Of a stretch of DNA of 64,000 nt, positions 26,929 through 34,997 are shown in pieces. Origin of the DNA: Kocuria coralli (GTDB lineage: Bacteria; Actinomycetota; Actinomycetes; Actinomycetales; Micrococcaceae); the NCBI RefSeq assembly GCF_008831305.1, contig NZ_ML708614.1, positions 124,001-188,000 of the forward strand, read 5' to 3'. The notes below the pieces were generated by a model that worked only from the letters and a program-made list of their open reading frames with translations, was not told where the DNA came from and did no database searches. Position numbers and translations under genes: made by a program. Numbering within the stretch: the first letter of the stretch is position 1; the number at the start of each line of letters is the position of its first letter.

Positions 26929-27865
26929 GGAAGACTCCCTTCGACGCTGAGGTGTCGTGCTCGTCGCGGACGTCGCGCTCCGTGGCATCCGGCCCGTGGT
27001 CACGACGGCGGATCAGCACGGTATCGACGTGATGCTCGAGGACCCGGGTCATCTGCTCGGCATCGATCAGGCCGGTGAGCACTCGCAGCCCGACCCCGTC
27101 GACCAGGCCGATCAGGGAGTCCACCATCGGCCGGGCGGGGCCTTCGATGAAGACCCCTTGCCGCTGTCCGTCCAGGACCACGGCCGTCACGGTCCGGTGC
27201 CAGCAATGGTAGGCCTCGGCATGGAGGGACCTGCAGTCCTCGTCCAGGCTGCTCGTGCCCCAGAACTGGGCCCAGATGGACCACTCCGCGCGGGTCTGCC
27301 TGTCCGCCGGGACCTGGCTCCCGAGCAGGCCCTTGAGCTGAGCGACCGGCTCGGCGAGCTCCGAGAGCAGGGCCACCTGGCGGTCGTACTCCAGCTTGAT
27401 GGTGTAGTGGAGGGTCTCCAGGAAGACCGCCTTCTTGCCTGCGAAGTGATAGTGGATCGCCGCATTCGAGACGCCCGCGGCCGCGGCGATGTCCGCCACG
27501 CGGACCGCCTGATAACCACGCTGGGAGAAGAGCCACCAGGCCGCCTCCACGATGCTTCGCTTGCGCGCCGCATGATCCGTTGCGCTGCCGGGCAGATCGG
27601 AGTGGACCTGCAGCGGGGCGGCGGCGCTGGAGGCATCCGTGCTGTCGGCTCCGGTGAGCAGCCACGAGACGGTCACCCCGGTATGGGTGGCCAGGCTGAA
27701 GAGCTCGTGCGGCGTGAACCGGCGCGTACCGGTCAGTGCTTTGGAGAGTTTCGTCTCATCCAGCCCGATCCTGAGCGACAGCTCCCGCTGGGCCAGACCG
27801 GAGGCGCGAATCGCCTCCCGGGCACGTGAAGCCGCCGTATCGGGAGTCACCACGGGCGGAGTCAT
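26921..27865 (-). CDS. XRE-TetR fusion regulator, first gene of the ABC importer operon
   Basis: The 314-residue protein has two DNA-binding modules. Residues of about 15-70 form a Cro/C1-type helix-turn-helix (LAQRELSLRIGLDETKLSKA, TGVTVSWLLTG). Residues of about 98-145 form a TetR-type helix-turn-helix (WWLFSQRGYQAVRVADIAAA, SNAAIHYHFAGKKAVFLETL), followed by a TetR ligand domain. It is transcribed ahead of the importer genes and overlaps the next gene by 8 bases, so it probably controls its own operon. No ribosome site precedes the ATG; the promoter position predicts a leaderless mRNA. Confidence 0.9.
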   Translation of the reverse strand: MTPPVVTPDTAASRAREAIRASGLAQRELSLRIGLDETKLSKALTGTRRFTPHELFSLATHTGVTVSWLLTGADSTDASSAAAPLQVHSDLPGSATDHAARKRSIVEAAWWLFSQRGYQAVRVADIAAAAGVSNAAIHYHFAGKKAVFLETLHYTIKLEYDRQVALLSELAEPVAQLKGLLGSQVPADRQTRAEWSIWAQFWGTSSLDEDCRSLHAEAYHCWHRTVTAVVLDGQRQGVFIEGPARPMVDSLIGLVDGVGLRVLTGLIDAEQMTRVLEHHVDTVLIRRRDHGPDATERDVRDEHDTSASKGVFHD

Positions 27866-27871
27866 GTGATG

Positions 27872-27901
27872 TATCTAACAGCGTGGTTGCGCTAATCGCA
27901 A
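27872..27901 (-). promoter_or_regulatory. Promoter with overlapping palindromic operator for the ABC importer operon
   Basis: Read on the minus strand, TTGCGA (27896-27901) and TAGATA (27872-27877) are -35 and -10 hexamers with an 18-base spacer. The expected start is about 27865, the A of the ATG. The palindrome TTGCGATTAGCGCAA (27887-27901) overlaps the -35 box, an ideal place for autorepression by the XRE-TetR protein. Read by eye. Confidence 0.6.
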
Positions 27902-27999
27902 ATGCCTGACTCAGCATCAGCGATGATCGCAAGCCCGTGCCCACGGGATCTCAGGCACCGCACGGCGGAGAGGTCTCCGGTACGCACGCGAACGCCCGG

Positions 28000-28599
28000 C
28001 TACCGACCCAGCAGTGCCCTCAGCCCCGCGCTGACGATGGCCTCGGGATCCACCCGGTACCCCGCATGCAGCGATGCGTACAGCGGGGCGATGCCGTCGT
28101 CGACGACCGCTTCCCGCTCGTGACCGGCCATAGGCGTCGTCGCAGCGCTTCCGATGACGAAGTTCGACAGGGCGTACGCGTCGCCGAGCGGATCGACGGC
28201 ACCCTCCTCGGCGAGCAGGACGCACATGCGCTCCGAGAGCCGCAGATAGTTCGGCCCCCTGGGTGCCCTCATGGCGATGACCTGGCACGCCCAGGGGTGA
28301 TCCACGAGATGCCGGTAGTAGGCGAGCATCAGCTCATAGAGGCTTGCCTCACGCCCGGCTCGCCGCATAGCGGCATCCAGCCCCAGGGCCTCGTCGAGCG
28401 CCAGGTCGAAGAGGTCGTCGACCGAAGTCACCCGGGAGTACAAGCTCGCCGGGGCGACACCCACGCGCAGCGCCACCGCTCGCACCGTGAGGGCCCGCAG
28501 GCCGCCCTCGTCCAGCAGCTCTACGGCCACCCCGGCGATCTGGTGGACGTCCACCGCCCGGGATCTGAGGGTCGGCTTGCGATGGTCCCAGTAGCTCAT
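28000..28599 (-). CDS. TetR-family transcriptional regulator
   Basis: The 199-residue protein has an N-terminal helix-turn-helix (AGVAVELLDEGGLRALTVRA, VGVAPASLYSRVTSVDDLFD) and a TetR C-terminal ligand domain. ATG 28599 is chosen because AGGGTG precedes it; a GTG three codons earlier is possible. It is divergent from the double-GNAT gene with a short shared gap that holds a palindrome, so it probably controls that gene and itself. Confidence 0.88.
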   Translation of the reverse strand: MSYWDHRKPTLRSRAVDVHQIAGVAVELLDEGGLRALTVRAVALRVGVAPASLYSRVTSVDDLFDLALDEALGLDAAMRRAGREASLYELMLAYYRHLVDHPWACQVIAMRAPRGPNYLRLSERMCVLLAEEGAVDPLGDAYALSNFVIGSAATTPMAGHEREAVVDDGIAPLYASLHAGYRVDPEAIVSAGLRALLGR

Positions 28600-28616
28600 G
28601 CCGGTCACCCTATCCG

Positions 28617-28629
28617 AACTATGTTAGTT
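28617..28629. promoter_or_regulatory. Palindrome between the TetR and GNAT genes, possible TetR operator
   Basis: AACTA-TGT-TAGTT is a perfect inverted repeat in the 38-base gap between two divergent starts. It overlaps likely -10 positions for both directions. Assignment to the adjacent TetR protein is inference. Confidence 0.45.
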
Positions 28630-28637
28630 TTAGGTTC

Positions 28638-29723
28638 ATGCTGGATTCCAGGCTCCTCCCGCTCCGTCGTCGTCGTGCGTCATTGCGCGCCATGCGACCC
28701 GAAGACGCGAACGGCTACGCATCAGGTGCAGCCGATCCCGCAGTCCGCGAATACGCGCACCTGCCGGAACCCGGATACACCGAGGCATCGGTGATCACGC
28801 TGATCCAGGGCGAGATACATGAGGGACTGGAACGCGGCGACCTCGCGGTCCTGACCATCGCCGACCCCGGGACCGACGCCTTCGCGGGCAGCCTGGTGCT
28901 GTTCGGCGCGTCGGCGGGCTCGGTCGAGGTGGGGTTCTGGGTACATCCCGACCACCGGGGCCGGGGAGTAGCCTCGGAGGCACTCGCTCTGGCGGTCGAA
29001 TTCGCGCGACGCAGCGGATTCACCCGACTCACGGCCCGCTCCGTGCCCGGCAACCAGGCCTCCCAGCTCGTTCTCGATCGATCGGGCTTCGTCCAGGACA
29101 TGCCTGCCAACGGCACCGCTCCCTCAGGGCGCACGGTCGCCCTGGTGCATCACCACCGCGAGATCGGTCCACTCCTGCCGCTCCCCCTGAAGACCGGGCG
29201 GCTGCGACTACGACTGCACGAACACGCCGATGCACGCGCGCTGCAGCGGATCTACAGCCGCCCCGATGTCACCCGGTACCTTCTCGATGACCCGTGGACC
29301 GAAGCCGACGCCGGACGGAACGTCGAGGAGCGCATGGCGAAGACCGGCCTCGACGACACGAGCGGGGCGCTGGCACTGGTCGTCGAGCACGAGGGCACGG
29401 TCGTCGGGGACGTCCAGCTCTGGCTGACCGATACGGAACGGGGCCTCGCCGAGATCGGCTGGGTGCTCGACCCCGCGCACGGCGGCCGGGGGCTGGCGAC
29501 GGAGGCCGTGCGAGCCGTGCTCGAGCTGGCGTTCGATCGGTTCGGACTCCACCGGGTCGCCGCGCAGATGGATGCCCGCAATGCGGCCTCCGCCCGGCTC
29601 GCACGCCGCGCCGGGATGCAGCTCGAGGGGCACCTGCGCCAGGACTGGTGGAGCAAGGGCGAATGGACCGACACGCTCGTCTTCGGCGCCCTCTCCACCG
29701 ATTCACCCGCCGTGGACGACTAG
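28638..29723 (+). CDS. Tandem GNAT acetyltransferase (two RimJ/RimL-type domains)
   Basis: The 361-residue protein has two acetyltransferase domains. The first (about residues 1-175) carries the acetyl-CoA loop HPDHRGRGVASEAL and SGFTRLTARSVPGNQASQLV. The second (about 180-350) carries DPAHGGRGLATEAVRAVLEL and FGLHRVAAQMDARNAASARL. Such proteins acetylate protein N-termini, amines or antibiotics; the substrate is unknown. A divergent TetR regulator with a palindromic gap suggests inducible expression. Confidence 0.9.
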   Translation: MLDSRLLPLRRRRASLRAMRPEDANGYASGAADPAVREYAHLPEPGYTEASVITLIQGEIHEGLERGDLAVLTIADPGTDAFAGSLVLFGASAGSVEVGFWVHPDHRGRGVASEALALAVEFARRSGFTRLTARSVPGNQASQLVLDRSGFVQDMPANGTAPSGRTVALVHHHREIGPLLPLPLKTGRLRLRLHEHADARALQRIYSRPDVTRYLLDDPWTEADAGRNVEERMAKTGLDDTSGALALVVEHEGTVVGDVQLWLTDTERGLAEIGWVLDPAHGGRGLATEAVRAVLELAFDRFGLHRVAAQMDARNAASARLARRAGMQLEGHLRQDWWSKGEWTDTLVFGALSTDSPAVDD

Positions 29724-29742
29724 CCGCGAGGTTCGGCGTCGT

Positions 29743-29793
29743 TGACGTGCTGATGACCGTCGATCGGCGGCATGGACGGTCATCAGCACGTCA
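29743..29793. terminator. 19-bp perfect hairpin between the GNAT gene and tRNA-Arg
   Basis: Bases 29743-29761 are exactly complementary to 29775-29793, with a 13-base loop. It sits 20 bases after the GNAT stop and 20 bases beyond the 3' end of the minus-strand tRNA, so it can terminate both convergent transcripts. There is no T-run. Confidence 0.6.
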
Positions 29794-29813
29794 CGGCCGT
29801 GGAATATGCAGAG

Positions 29814-29886
29814 TGCCCCCGAATGGATTCGAACCATCGACACCGGCTTTAGGAGAGCCGTGCTCTATCCCCTGAGCTACGGGGGC
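29814..29886 (-). tRNA. tRNA-Arg (CCT anticodon)
   Basis: The 73-base minus-strand sequence folds into a complete cloverleaf: acceptor GCCCCCG/CGGGGGC, D-stem GCTC/GAGC, anticodon stem CGGCT/AGCCG with loop CTCCTAA (anticodon CCT), T-loop TTCGAAT. The discriminator base is A. CCA is not encoded. Confidence 0.96.
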
Positions 29887-29959
29887 AACGCGGACCATCA
29901 TACGGGGTTGCGGAGGCGCACTGGTCAAGGTCCGTCTCCTGCGCGATAGATTGACGGCC

Positions 29960-31357
29960 ATGCCCGTCTACATCGATCCGCCCCGCTGGCCCGCGCACGG
30001 CACCGAGTTCTCGCACCTGGTCTCGGACACCTCGCTGGACGAGCTCCATGAGGCCGCGCAGCGCATCGGTGTGTCGCGCAGGGCCTTCGATCGGGACCAC
30101 TACGACCTTCCGCGCGAGCGCTACGACGACGCCGTGGCCGCCGGTGCCATTCCCGTCGACGGCAAGGAACTGGTCAGGGTGCTCGTGGCCTCCGGCCTGC
30201 GCATCCCCGCGGTCAGGCGCAACGACAAGGTGCTCACCGCGCTCCGCCGTCGGTGGGACCGGGCGTTCGGCGAGACGGAGGCGCTGGCGAGGCTCCGGGA
30301 GGTCCTTCTGCAGGCCTGGGGCGAGGAGCACCGGCGGTACCACGACCGGACGCACCTGCTCGCGGTGCTCAGGTCCCTTGACGTCCTCACGGAGGGAGCG
30401 GCCCCGACGGAGGTCACGCTGGCCGCGTGGTTCCACGATGCCGTCCACCTCGGCCAGGCGGGGGACGAAGAGGCCTCAGCCCTGATGGCCGAGGCGATGC
30501 TCCCCGTCATGGGCTTCAGCCAGGAGGTCACCCGGGAGGTCGGGCGCCTGGTCCGGCTGACGACCGACCACCAGACGTCGGAGGACGACGACGCCGGCGG
30601 GCTGCTCAGCGACGCCGACCTGGCGGTACTCGGAGGGACGCCCGCCGAGTACGCGGCCTACGTGCGGCGGGTGCGTGAGGAGTACGCGGAGGTACCTGAC
30701 ACGTACTTCGCCCGCGCCAGGCTGTCGGTCCTCGGCTCGATGGACCCCTCCGGGCTCTACAGGACCGGGAAGGCTCGTGAACTCTGGGGCGCTCAGGCCC
30801 GGGAGAACCTGGCAACGGAGATCGACGAGCTGGCACTCGGCGCCTCGGTACATGCCGCGGTGCCGGACGGGTCCGCCCTGCTCTCCATCGTGGGGGTCTG
30901 CTTCGTCCGCGACGGCAAGCTCCTGACGGTGCGCAAGCGCGATACCGGGATGTTCATGCTGGTCGGGGGCAAGCGCGAAGAGGGCGAGTCCGCGGAGGCC
31001 GCTGCCGTTCGCGAGATCGCGGAGGAGGTCGGCCTGACCGTCGCACCCGACGACCTGGAGCTGCTGGGGCATTTCGTGGCACCGGCCGCCAATGAGGCGC
31101 AGACCTGGGTCGATTCCACCGTGTTCGTCGTCGCCCCCGAGTACGTGGATGCGGACGACGGCGCCCGGCCATCACCGCAGGCGGAGATCGAGGAACTGCG
31201 CTACCTGGATCTGTCCCCCGCCGCTGTCGAGACCGCGGAGGCCGCGCTCGCCCCGCTGGTCAGACGACAGGTCCTTCCCATGCTGCGCCGCAGGGACCGG
31301 CGCTTCTGGCCGGCTTTCACCGGGCTCGACGGCCCCTACCTCCTGGAGGGGCGCTGA
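29960..31357 (+). CDS. DUF4031-HD-NUDIX fusion protein
   Basis: The 465-residue protein has three parts. Residues 1-75 (MPVYIDPPRWPAHG; SRRAFDRDHYDLPRERYDDA) match DUF4031. Residues of about 95-290 look like an HD-type metal phosphohydrolase (YHDRTHLLAVL; AWFHDAVHL). Residues of about 310-440 are a NUDIX hydrolase with GGKREEGESAEAAAVREIAEEVG, here split as GGKREEGE and REIAEEVG. I chose ATG 29960 because DUF4031 begins with this motif. NUDIX enzymes hydrolyse nucleoside diphosphate derivatives, so nucleotide clean-up is likely. All three in one chain is notable. Confidence 0.88.
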   Translation: MPVYIDPPRWPAHGTEFSHLVSDTSLDELHEAAQRIGVSRRAFDRDHYDLPRERYDDAVAAGAIPVDGKELVRVLVASGLRIPAVRRNDKVLTALRRRWDRAFGETEALARLREVLLQAWGEEHRRYHDRTHLLAVLRSLDVLTEGAAPTEVTLAAWFHDAVHLGQAGDEEASALMAEAMLPVMGFSQEVTREVGRLVRLTTDHQTSEDDDAGGLLSDADLAVLGGTPAEYAAYVRRVREEYAEVPDTYFARARLSVLGSMDPSGLYRTGKARELWGAQARENLATEIDELALGASVHAAVPDGSALLSIVGVCFVRDGKLLTVRKRDTGMFMLVGGKREEGESAEAAAVREIAEEVGLTVAPDDLELLGHFVAPAANEAQTWVDSTVFVVAPEYVDADDGARPSPQAEIEELRYLDLSPAAVETAEAALAPLVRRQVLPMLRRRDRRFWPAFTGLDGPYLLEGR

Positions 31358-31367
31358 GGCGTGCCGG

Positions 31368-31634
31368 CTACTTCAGCTTGCCGTCACGTTTCCTGCGCCG
31401 GTAGACCATCGCGGCTGCCACCAGGCCGAGCAGGATGCCGACGCCGCCGGTGACCGAGACCCACATGGCCGCGTGCCCCAGGGGAATCGACATCAGCAGT
31501 CCCACGATCACGCCGGGAACGGCCCCGGCCACCATGCCGATGGCCAGGTAGGTGTACTCCTGGTCGGCTCCCGTACGGGACGAGGCGCTGTAGTCGTGCG
31601 GGGGCTGAGGGGATCGTCGGTTGCTGGACGGCAT
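31368..31634 (-). CDS. Small membrane protein of unknown function
   Basis: The 88-residue protein has a Ser/Pro-rich N-terminus, then two hydrophobic segments (LAIGMVAGAVPGVIVGLL and MWVSVTGGVGILLGLVAAAM) and a basic tail (YRRRKRDGKLK). It lies 71 bases downstream of the NlpC/P60 gene in the same direction and converges with the fusion gene. Function unknown. Confidence 0.65.
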   Translation of the reverse strand: MPSSNRRSPQPPHDYSASSRTGADQEYTYLAIGMVAGAVPGVIVGLLMSIPLGHAAMWVSVTGGVGILLGLVAAAMVYRRRKRDGKLK

Positions 31635-31705
31635 GGTTCAAGCCTATCCGCGTGCCAGACCATGGACGACTCACCGGCCTGCTCCGGAGCTGCCCGAGCC
31701 GCGCC

Positions 31706-32590
31706 TCATCGGAAGGTGTAATAACCGTCCAGGTCCATGGCATGCACGGAGTGGACGATCGTGCCCTGCTCGGGGTTCAGCGCCGAGATCATCTGGTCCC
31801 CGCCGAGGTAGATGCCCACATGGGATCCGTCGTTCTGGGATACCAGGTCCCCGGGCCGCGGCGCGCTGGTGGGCGTTCCCGCGGCGAACTGCTCCCAGGT
31901 CACCCGGGGGATCTCGATGCCGTGCTGCGCGTACACCCACTGGACGTACCCGGAGCAGTCCCATGCCATGAACTCGGTGCCGCCCCAGATGTACGCCCCT
32001 CCCAGCCCCAGGTGGGCGGTGTCCAGGATGGCCCGGTCGGAGACAGCCGCGGCCGGGGCGGGTGCTTCACGGCCGGACTCTGCGGAGACCTCGGCCGGCT
32101 CCCCGCCGAACGGCGCCGAGACGACCGCAGCGAGATCCTCGATCCCCCGGTCGTGTGCCGGGGAGCCCGGATCCTCCGTACCACCGTTGGCGGCCCACAG
32201 GGCTGACGGCGTGGACTGGGCGGTCAGCTCCCCGCCCGGATACGCACCCGCGTCCGAGGCGGATATCTCTCCGGCAGGCGCATCCGATGCCGAGGACGTT
32301 CCATCAGCGTACACGAACGTGACCGTGCCATCGGCGTCCGTGGACCACGAGAACGTCCAGGCGTTGGCCTCGGCGGCCTCGCGGTCGAAACCGGCGTCGT
32401 CGGGGATCGTGCCGGTCACGGTGGCCCAGCCGGGGAACTCGACCGGCGCGGCGTGACTGCCCGTGGCGCTCAGAGCCGCCGCGCCGACGGCGCCGATCCC
32501 CGCGGCTCCGCCCAGGAGCCAGGAACGCCGGAGGAAGGATCCCGTTGCGGGCGAGACGTCAGGGGCGAGGAAGGGAGTCGTGGACGGCAT
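31706..32590 (-). CDS. Secreted NlpC/P60-family peptidoglycan peptidase
   Basis: The 294-residue protein has a Tat-like signal (RRSWLLGGAAGIGAVGAAAL, cleavage near residue 46). A low-complexity linker follows, then a C-terminal NlpC/P60 domain with catalytic Cys in WDCSGYVQWVY and His in SHVGIYLGG. These enzymes cut D-gamma-glutamyl-diaminopimelate-type or related links in stem peptides and act on the cell wall. A 252-base gap with a stem-forming sequence precedes it. Confidence 0.9.
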   Translation of the reverse strand: MPSTTPFLAPDVSPATGSFLRRSWLLGGAAGIGAVGAAALSATGSHAAPVEFPGWATVTGTIPDDAGFDREAAEANAWTFSWSTDADGTVTFVYADGTSSASDAPAGEISASDAGAYPGGELTAQSTPSALWAANGGTEDPGSPAHDRGIEDLAAVVSAPFGGEPAEVSAESGREAPAPAAAVSDRAILDTAHLGLGGAYIWGGTEFMAWDCSGYVQWVYAQHGIEIPRVTWEQFAAGTPTSAPRPGDLVSQNDGSHVGIYLGGDQMISALNPEQGTIVHSVHAMDLDGYYTFR

Positions 32591-32688
32591 GGCGGATCCT
32601 CACGGGCTGGGTCGAATGACAGGCCGCTGCACGGGAGTTGGCATCCCGAGGATGGACGGCGGCCTGACGCGTGGCCCGAACGCTACGC

Positions 32689-32727
32689 CGTGGTCCGGGC
32701 GCCCCTTCCGGAAGATCACGGACCACG
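32689..32727 (-). promoter_or_regulatory. Stem in the upstream region of the NlpC/P60 gene
   Basis: CGTGGTCCG (32689-32697) pairs exactly with CGGACCACG (32719-32727). An inner CTTCCGGAAG palindrome extends the fold. It lies about 100 bases before the ATG. Its role is unknown; it may be a structured leader. The ydaO (c-di-AMP) signature is absent. Confidence 0.35.
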
Positions 32728-32842
32728 ATGCGCATTGATCACGAATCAGGGATCTAAAGCGGGCTATTCATACCTGAACATCACCTGATCGATGCGTCGG
32801 TCCGGCCTGTGGAGCCTCCAACGTCACGAGACCGGGTGCGGG

Positions 32843-33580
32843 TCAGTCCGTCGAAACGCACAGGGCCTGGGCCACCTTCGGGGCGACCCGGACCTCTTCG
32901 GCCTCCGAGGAGGCTTCGACACGGCGGATGACCACCCAGCCGTCCTCGTCGAGCTCAGCGGTGAAGGCAGCGCCCGTGAGCACTCCTGCACCGGCCAGGG
33001 CGGGCACGGAGGAACCGTCGGCCTGGACCCCTTCGGGGACGCCGATCAGCTTGAACGGTCCGGTGGACCCGTCCTTGACCAGGGTCAGCAGCCGCGGGAG
33101 GTCAGCCAGGGTCCCCTTGGGGGCTGCCAGGAGGGCCGCGTTGGCGGCCTCCTCATCCGGTGCGCTCAGCCCGGCGAGACCCGGGATGGGCATTCCGTAC
33201 GGGGAGATCTCAGGAGCGTGGAGGAGCACCATCAGCCGCTTCTCCACCTCTTCGCTCATGACGTGCTCCCAGCGGCAGGCCTCGTCGTGGACGTCGGCCA
33301 GCTCCATGCCGATCACGTCGGCCAGCAGCCGCTCGGCCAGCCGGTGCTTGCGCATGACCCTGACCGCGGCCTCCCGGCCTTCGTCGGTCAAGGCGATCTG
33401 ACGATCGGGCAGGACCTTCAGCAGGCCGTCGCGCTCCATGCGCGACACCGTCTGGGAGACCGTCGGCCCCGAGTGCTCCAGGCGCTCCACGATGCGGGCG
33501 CGCATGGGCGGGATCCCCTCCTCCTCGAGGTCGAGCACGGTGCGCAGGTACATCTCAGTGGTGTCGATCAAATCAGTCAC
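32843..33580 (-). CDS. ideR: Iron-dependent repressor, IdeR/DtxR family
   Basis: The 245-residue protein starts [15 protein letters not shown], the family N-terminus; GTG 33580 has AGGAG 6 bases upstream, which settles the start. The winged helix contains [18 protein letters not shown]. Metal ligands are visible: Met in TTEMYL (site 2), H in [10 protein letters not shown] in [11 protein letters not shown] (Cys, Glu, His of site 2). A C-terminal SH3-like domain follows. With Fe2+ (or Mn2+) bound, it represses siderophore and uptake genes. Close to DtxR/IdeR rather than MntR because the Cys in the EACRWEHV motif is retained. Confidence 0.93.
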   Translation of the reverse strand: MTDLIDTTEMYLRTVLDLEEEGIPPMRARIVERLEHSGPTVSQTVSRMERDGLLKVLPDRQIALTDEGREAAVRVMRKHRLAERLLADVIGMELADVHDEACRWEHVMSEEVEKRLMVLLHAPEISPYGMPIPGLAGLSAPDEEAANAALLAAPKGTLADLPRLLTLVKDGSTGPFKLIGVPEGVQADGSSVPALAGAGVLTGAAFTAELDEDGWVVIRRVEASSEAEEVRVAPKVAQALCVSTD

Positions 33581-33841
33581 GAACATCTCCTGCACTCTTC
33601 GGGAGGGTTGACGCATGTGGGGCAGAGGTCGCGCGGGCATGCGCGGGAACATACCGGCGTGCGTTTCATCGTTGAATCGCTGAGGTCATCCTAGTCGGTC
33701 ACACCCCCGGGACCGGGGCATCCTCCGGCTCTCGGGCATGGCTGTCAAGGTATGTGGGGCACAATGGCCACCGTCGCTGTGCATCCACGACTGCGCAGGA
33801 CGTGAACCGAATCAAAGATCTGCGTGCTTTGGAGGCCTTCC

Positions 33842-34981
33842 GTGTCGCGACCCGTCTCGATCCCCGATCACCTGCTGCCCGCCGACGGCCGGTTCGGCTC
33901 GGGGCCCTCCAAGGTGCGCGAGGATCAGGTGGGCGCGCTCGCCCGCGCCGGCCGCGGCCTCCTGGGCACGTCGCATCGGCAGGCCCCCGTCAAGGACGCG
34001 GTGGGGCGGATCCGAGAGGGGCTGGGTGATTTCCTGCAGCTCCCGGAGGGTTACGAGATCCTGCTCGGCATGGGCGGCGCCACGGCGTTCTGGGACAGCG
34101 CGGCCTTCGGCCTGGTGCGGGAGAAGGCCCAGCACGCGGCCTTCGGCGAGTTCGGCGCCAAGTTCGCCTCGGTCACGGACGGCGCCCCGTTCCTGGCGCC
34201 CTCCACGATCCGTACCGCCGAGCCGGGGACTCGGACGCAGGTCCTGGCCGAGGAGGGCGTGGACGTGTACGCCTGGCCTCAGAACGAGACCTCGACGGGT
34301 GTGATGGCTCCCGTGCGCCGCCCCGACGGCGTCGAACGCGCCGTGCCGGGATCCCGCGGTCCGCTGGTCGTCGTGGATGCGACGTCGGCCGCCGGAGGGG
34401 CCGCCGTCGACCTCCAGGAGACGGACGTCTACTACTTCTCCCCCCAGAAGAACTTCGCCTCCGACGGCGGCCTGTGGTTCGGGGCCTTCTCCCCCGCCGC
34501 GATCGAGCGGATCGAGGAGATCTCCGCCTCGGGACGCTGGATCCCGGACTTCCTGTCCTTGCACTCGGCCCTGGAGAACTCCCGCAAGAACCAGACCTAC
34601 AACACGCCGGGCCTGGCGGGGCTGGTCATGCTCGACGACCAGGTCCGCTGGCTCAACGAGCAGGGCGGTATGGCGTGGGCAGCGGCCCGCACCAAGGATT
34701 CCTCGGACCGCGTCTACACGTGGGCGGAGGCCAGCGACCTGGCCACTCCTTTCGTCACCCGTCCCGAGGACCGGTCGACCGTGGTGACCACCGTCGATTT
34801 CCACGACGACGTCGACGCGGCGGCCATCAGCGCGGCCCTCCGGGCGCACGGTGTCGTGGACGTGGAGCCCTACCGCAAACTGGGGCGCAACCAGCTGCGT
34901 ATCGCGACGTTCACGGCCGTGGAGCCGGATGACGTCTCCGCCTTGCTGGCCTGCATCGACGTGGTGGCGGAGCAGCTCTGA
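33842..34981 (+). CDS. serC: Phosphoserine aminotransferase, actinobacterial type
   Basis: The 379-residue protein starts at GTG 33842 with GGAGG 6 bases upstream. Class V aminotransferase features: RFGSGPSKVRE, GTSHRQAPVKDAV, LGMGGATAFWD, VVVDATSAAGG, and the PLP lysine in YYFSPQKNFASDGG (about residue 203). It converts 3-phosphohydroxypyruvate and glutamate to phosphoserine in serine (and possibly pyridoxal phosphate) synthesis. It neighbours DUF3027 and Csp genes, as in other actinobacteria. Confidence 0.96.
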   Translation: MSRPVSIPDHLLPADGRFGSGPSKVREDQVGALARAGRGLLGTSHRQAPVKDAVGRIREGLGDFLQLPEGYEILLGMGGATAFWDSAAFGLVREKAQHAAFGEFGAKFASVTDGAPFLAPSTIRTAEPGTRTQVLAEEGVDVYAWPQNETSTGVMAPVRRPDGVERAVPGSRGPLVVVDATSAAGGAAVDLQETDVYYFSPQKNFASDGGLWFGAFSPAAIERIEEISASGRWIPDFLSLHSALENSRKNQTYNTPGLAGLVMLDDQVRWLNEQGGMAWAAARTKDSSDRVYTWAEASDLATPFVTRPEDRSTVVTTVDFHDDVDAAAISAALRAHGVVDVEPYRKLGRNQLRIATFTAVEPDDVSALLACIDVVAEQL

Positions 34982-34997
34982 CCCGCGGCTTCCGTCC

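Noticed and set aside
28617-28637. Iron box (IdeR site) in the TetR-GNAT gap
   Set aside because: TTAGTTTTAGGTT has some similarity to half of the TTAGGTTAGGCTAACCTAA consensus, but the symmetry does not fit and no iron gene is adjacent.
32591-32842. c-di-AMP (ydaO) riboswitch upstream of the NlpC/P60 gene
   Set aside because: This family often precedes wall-hydrolase genes, but the GACAGCTAACC hallmark and GGGGTGAA segment are not present on the minus strand.
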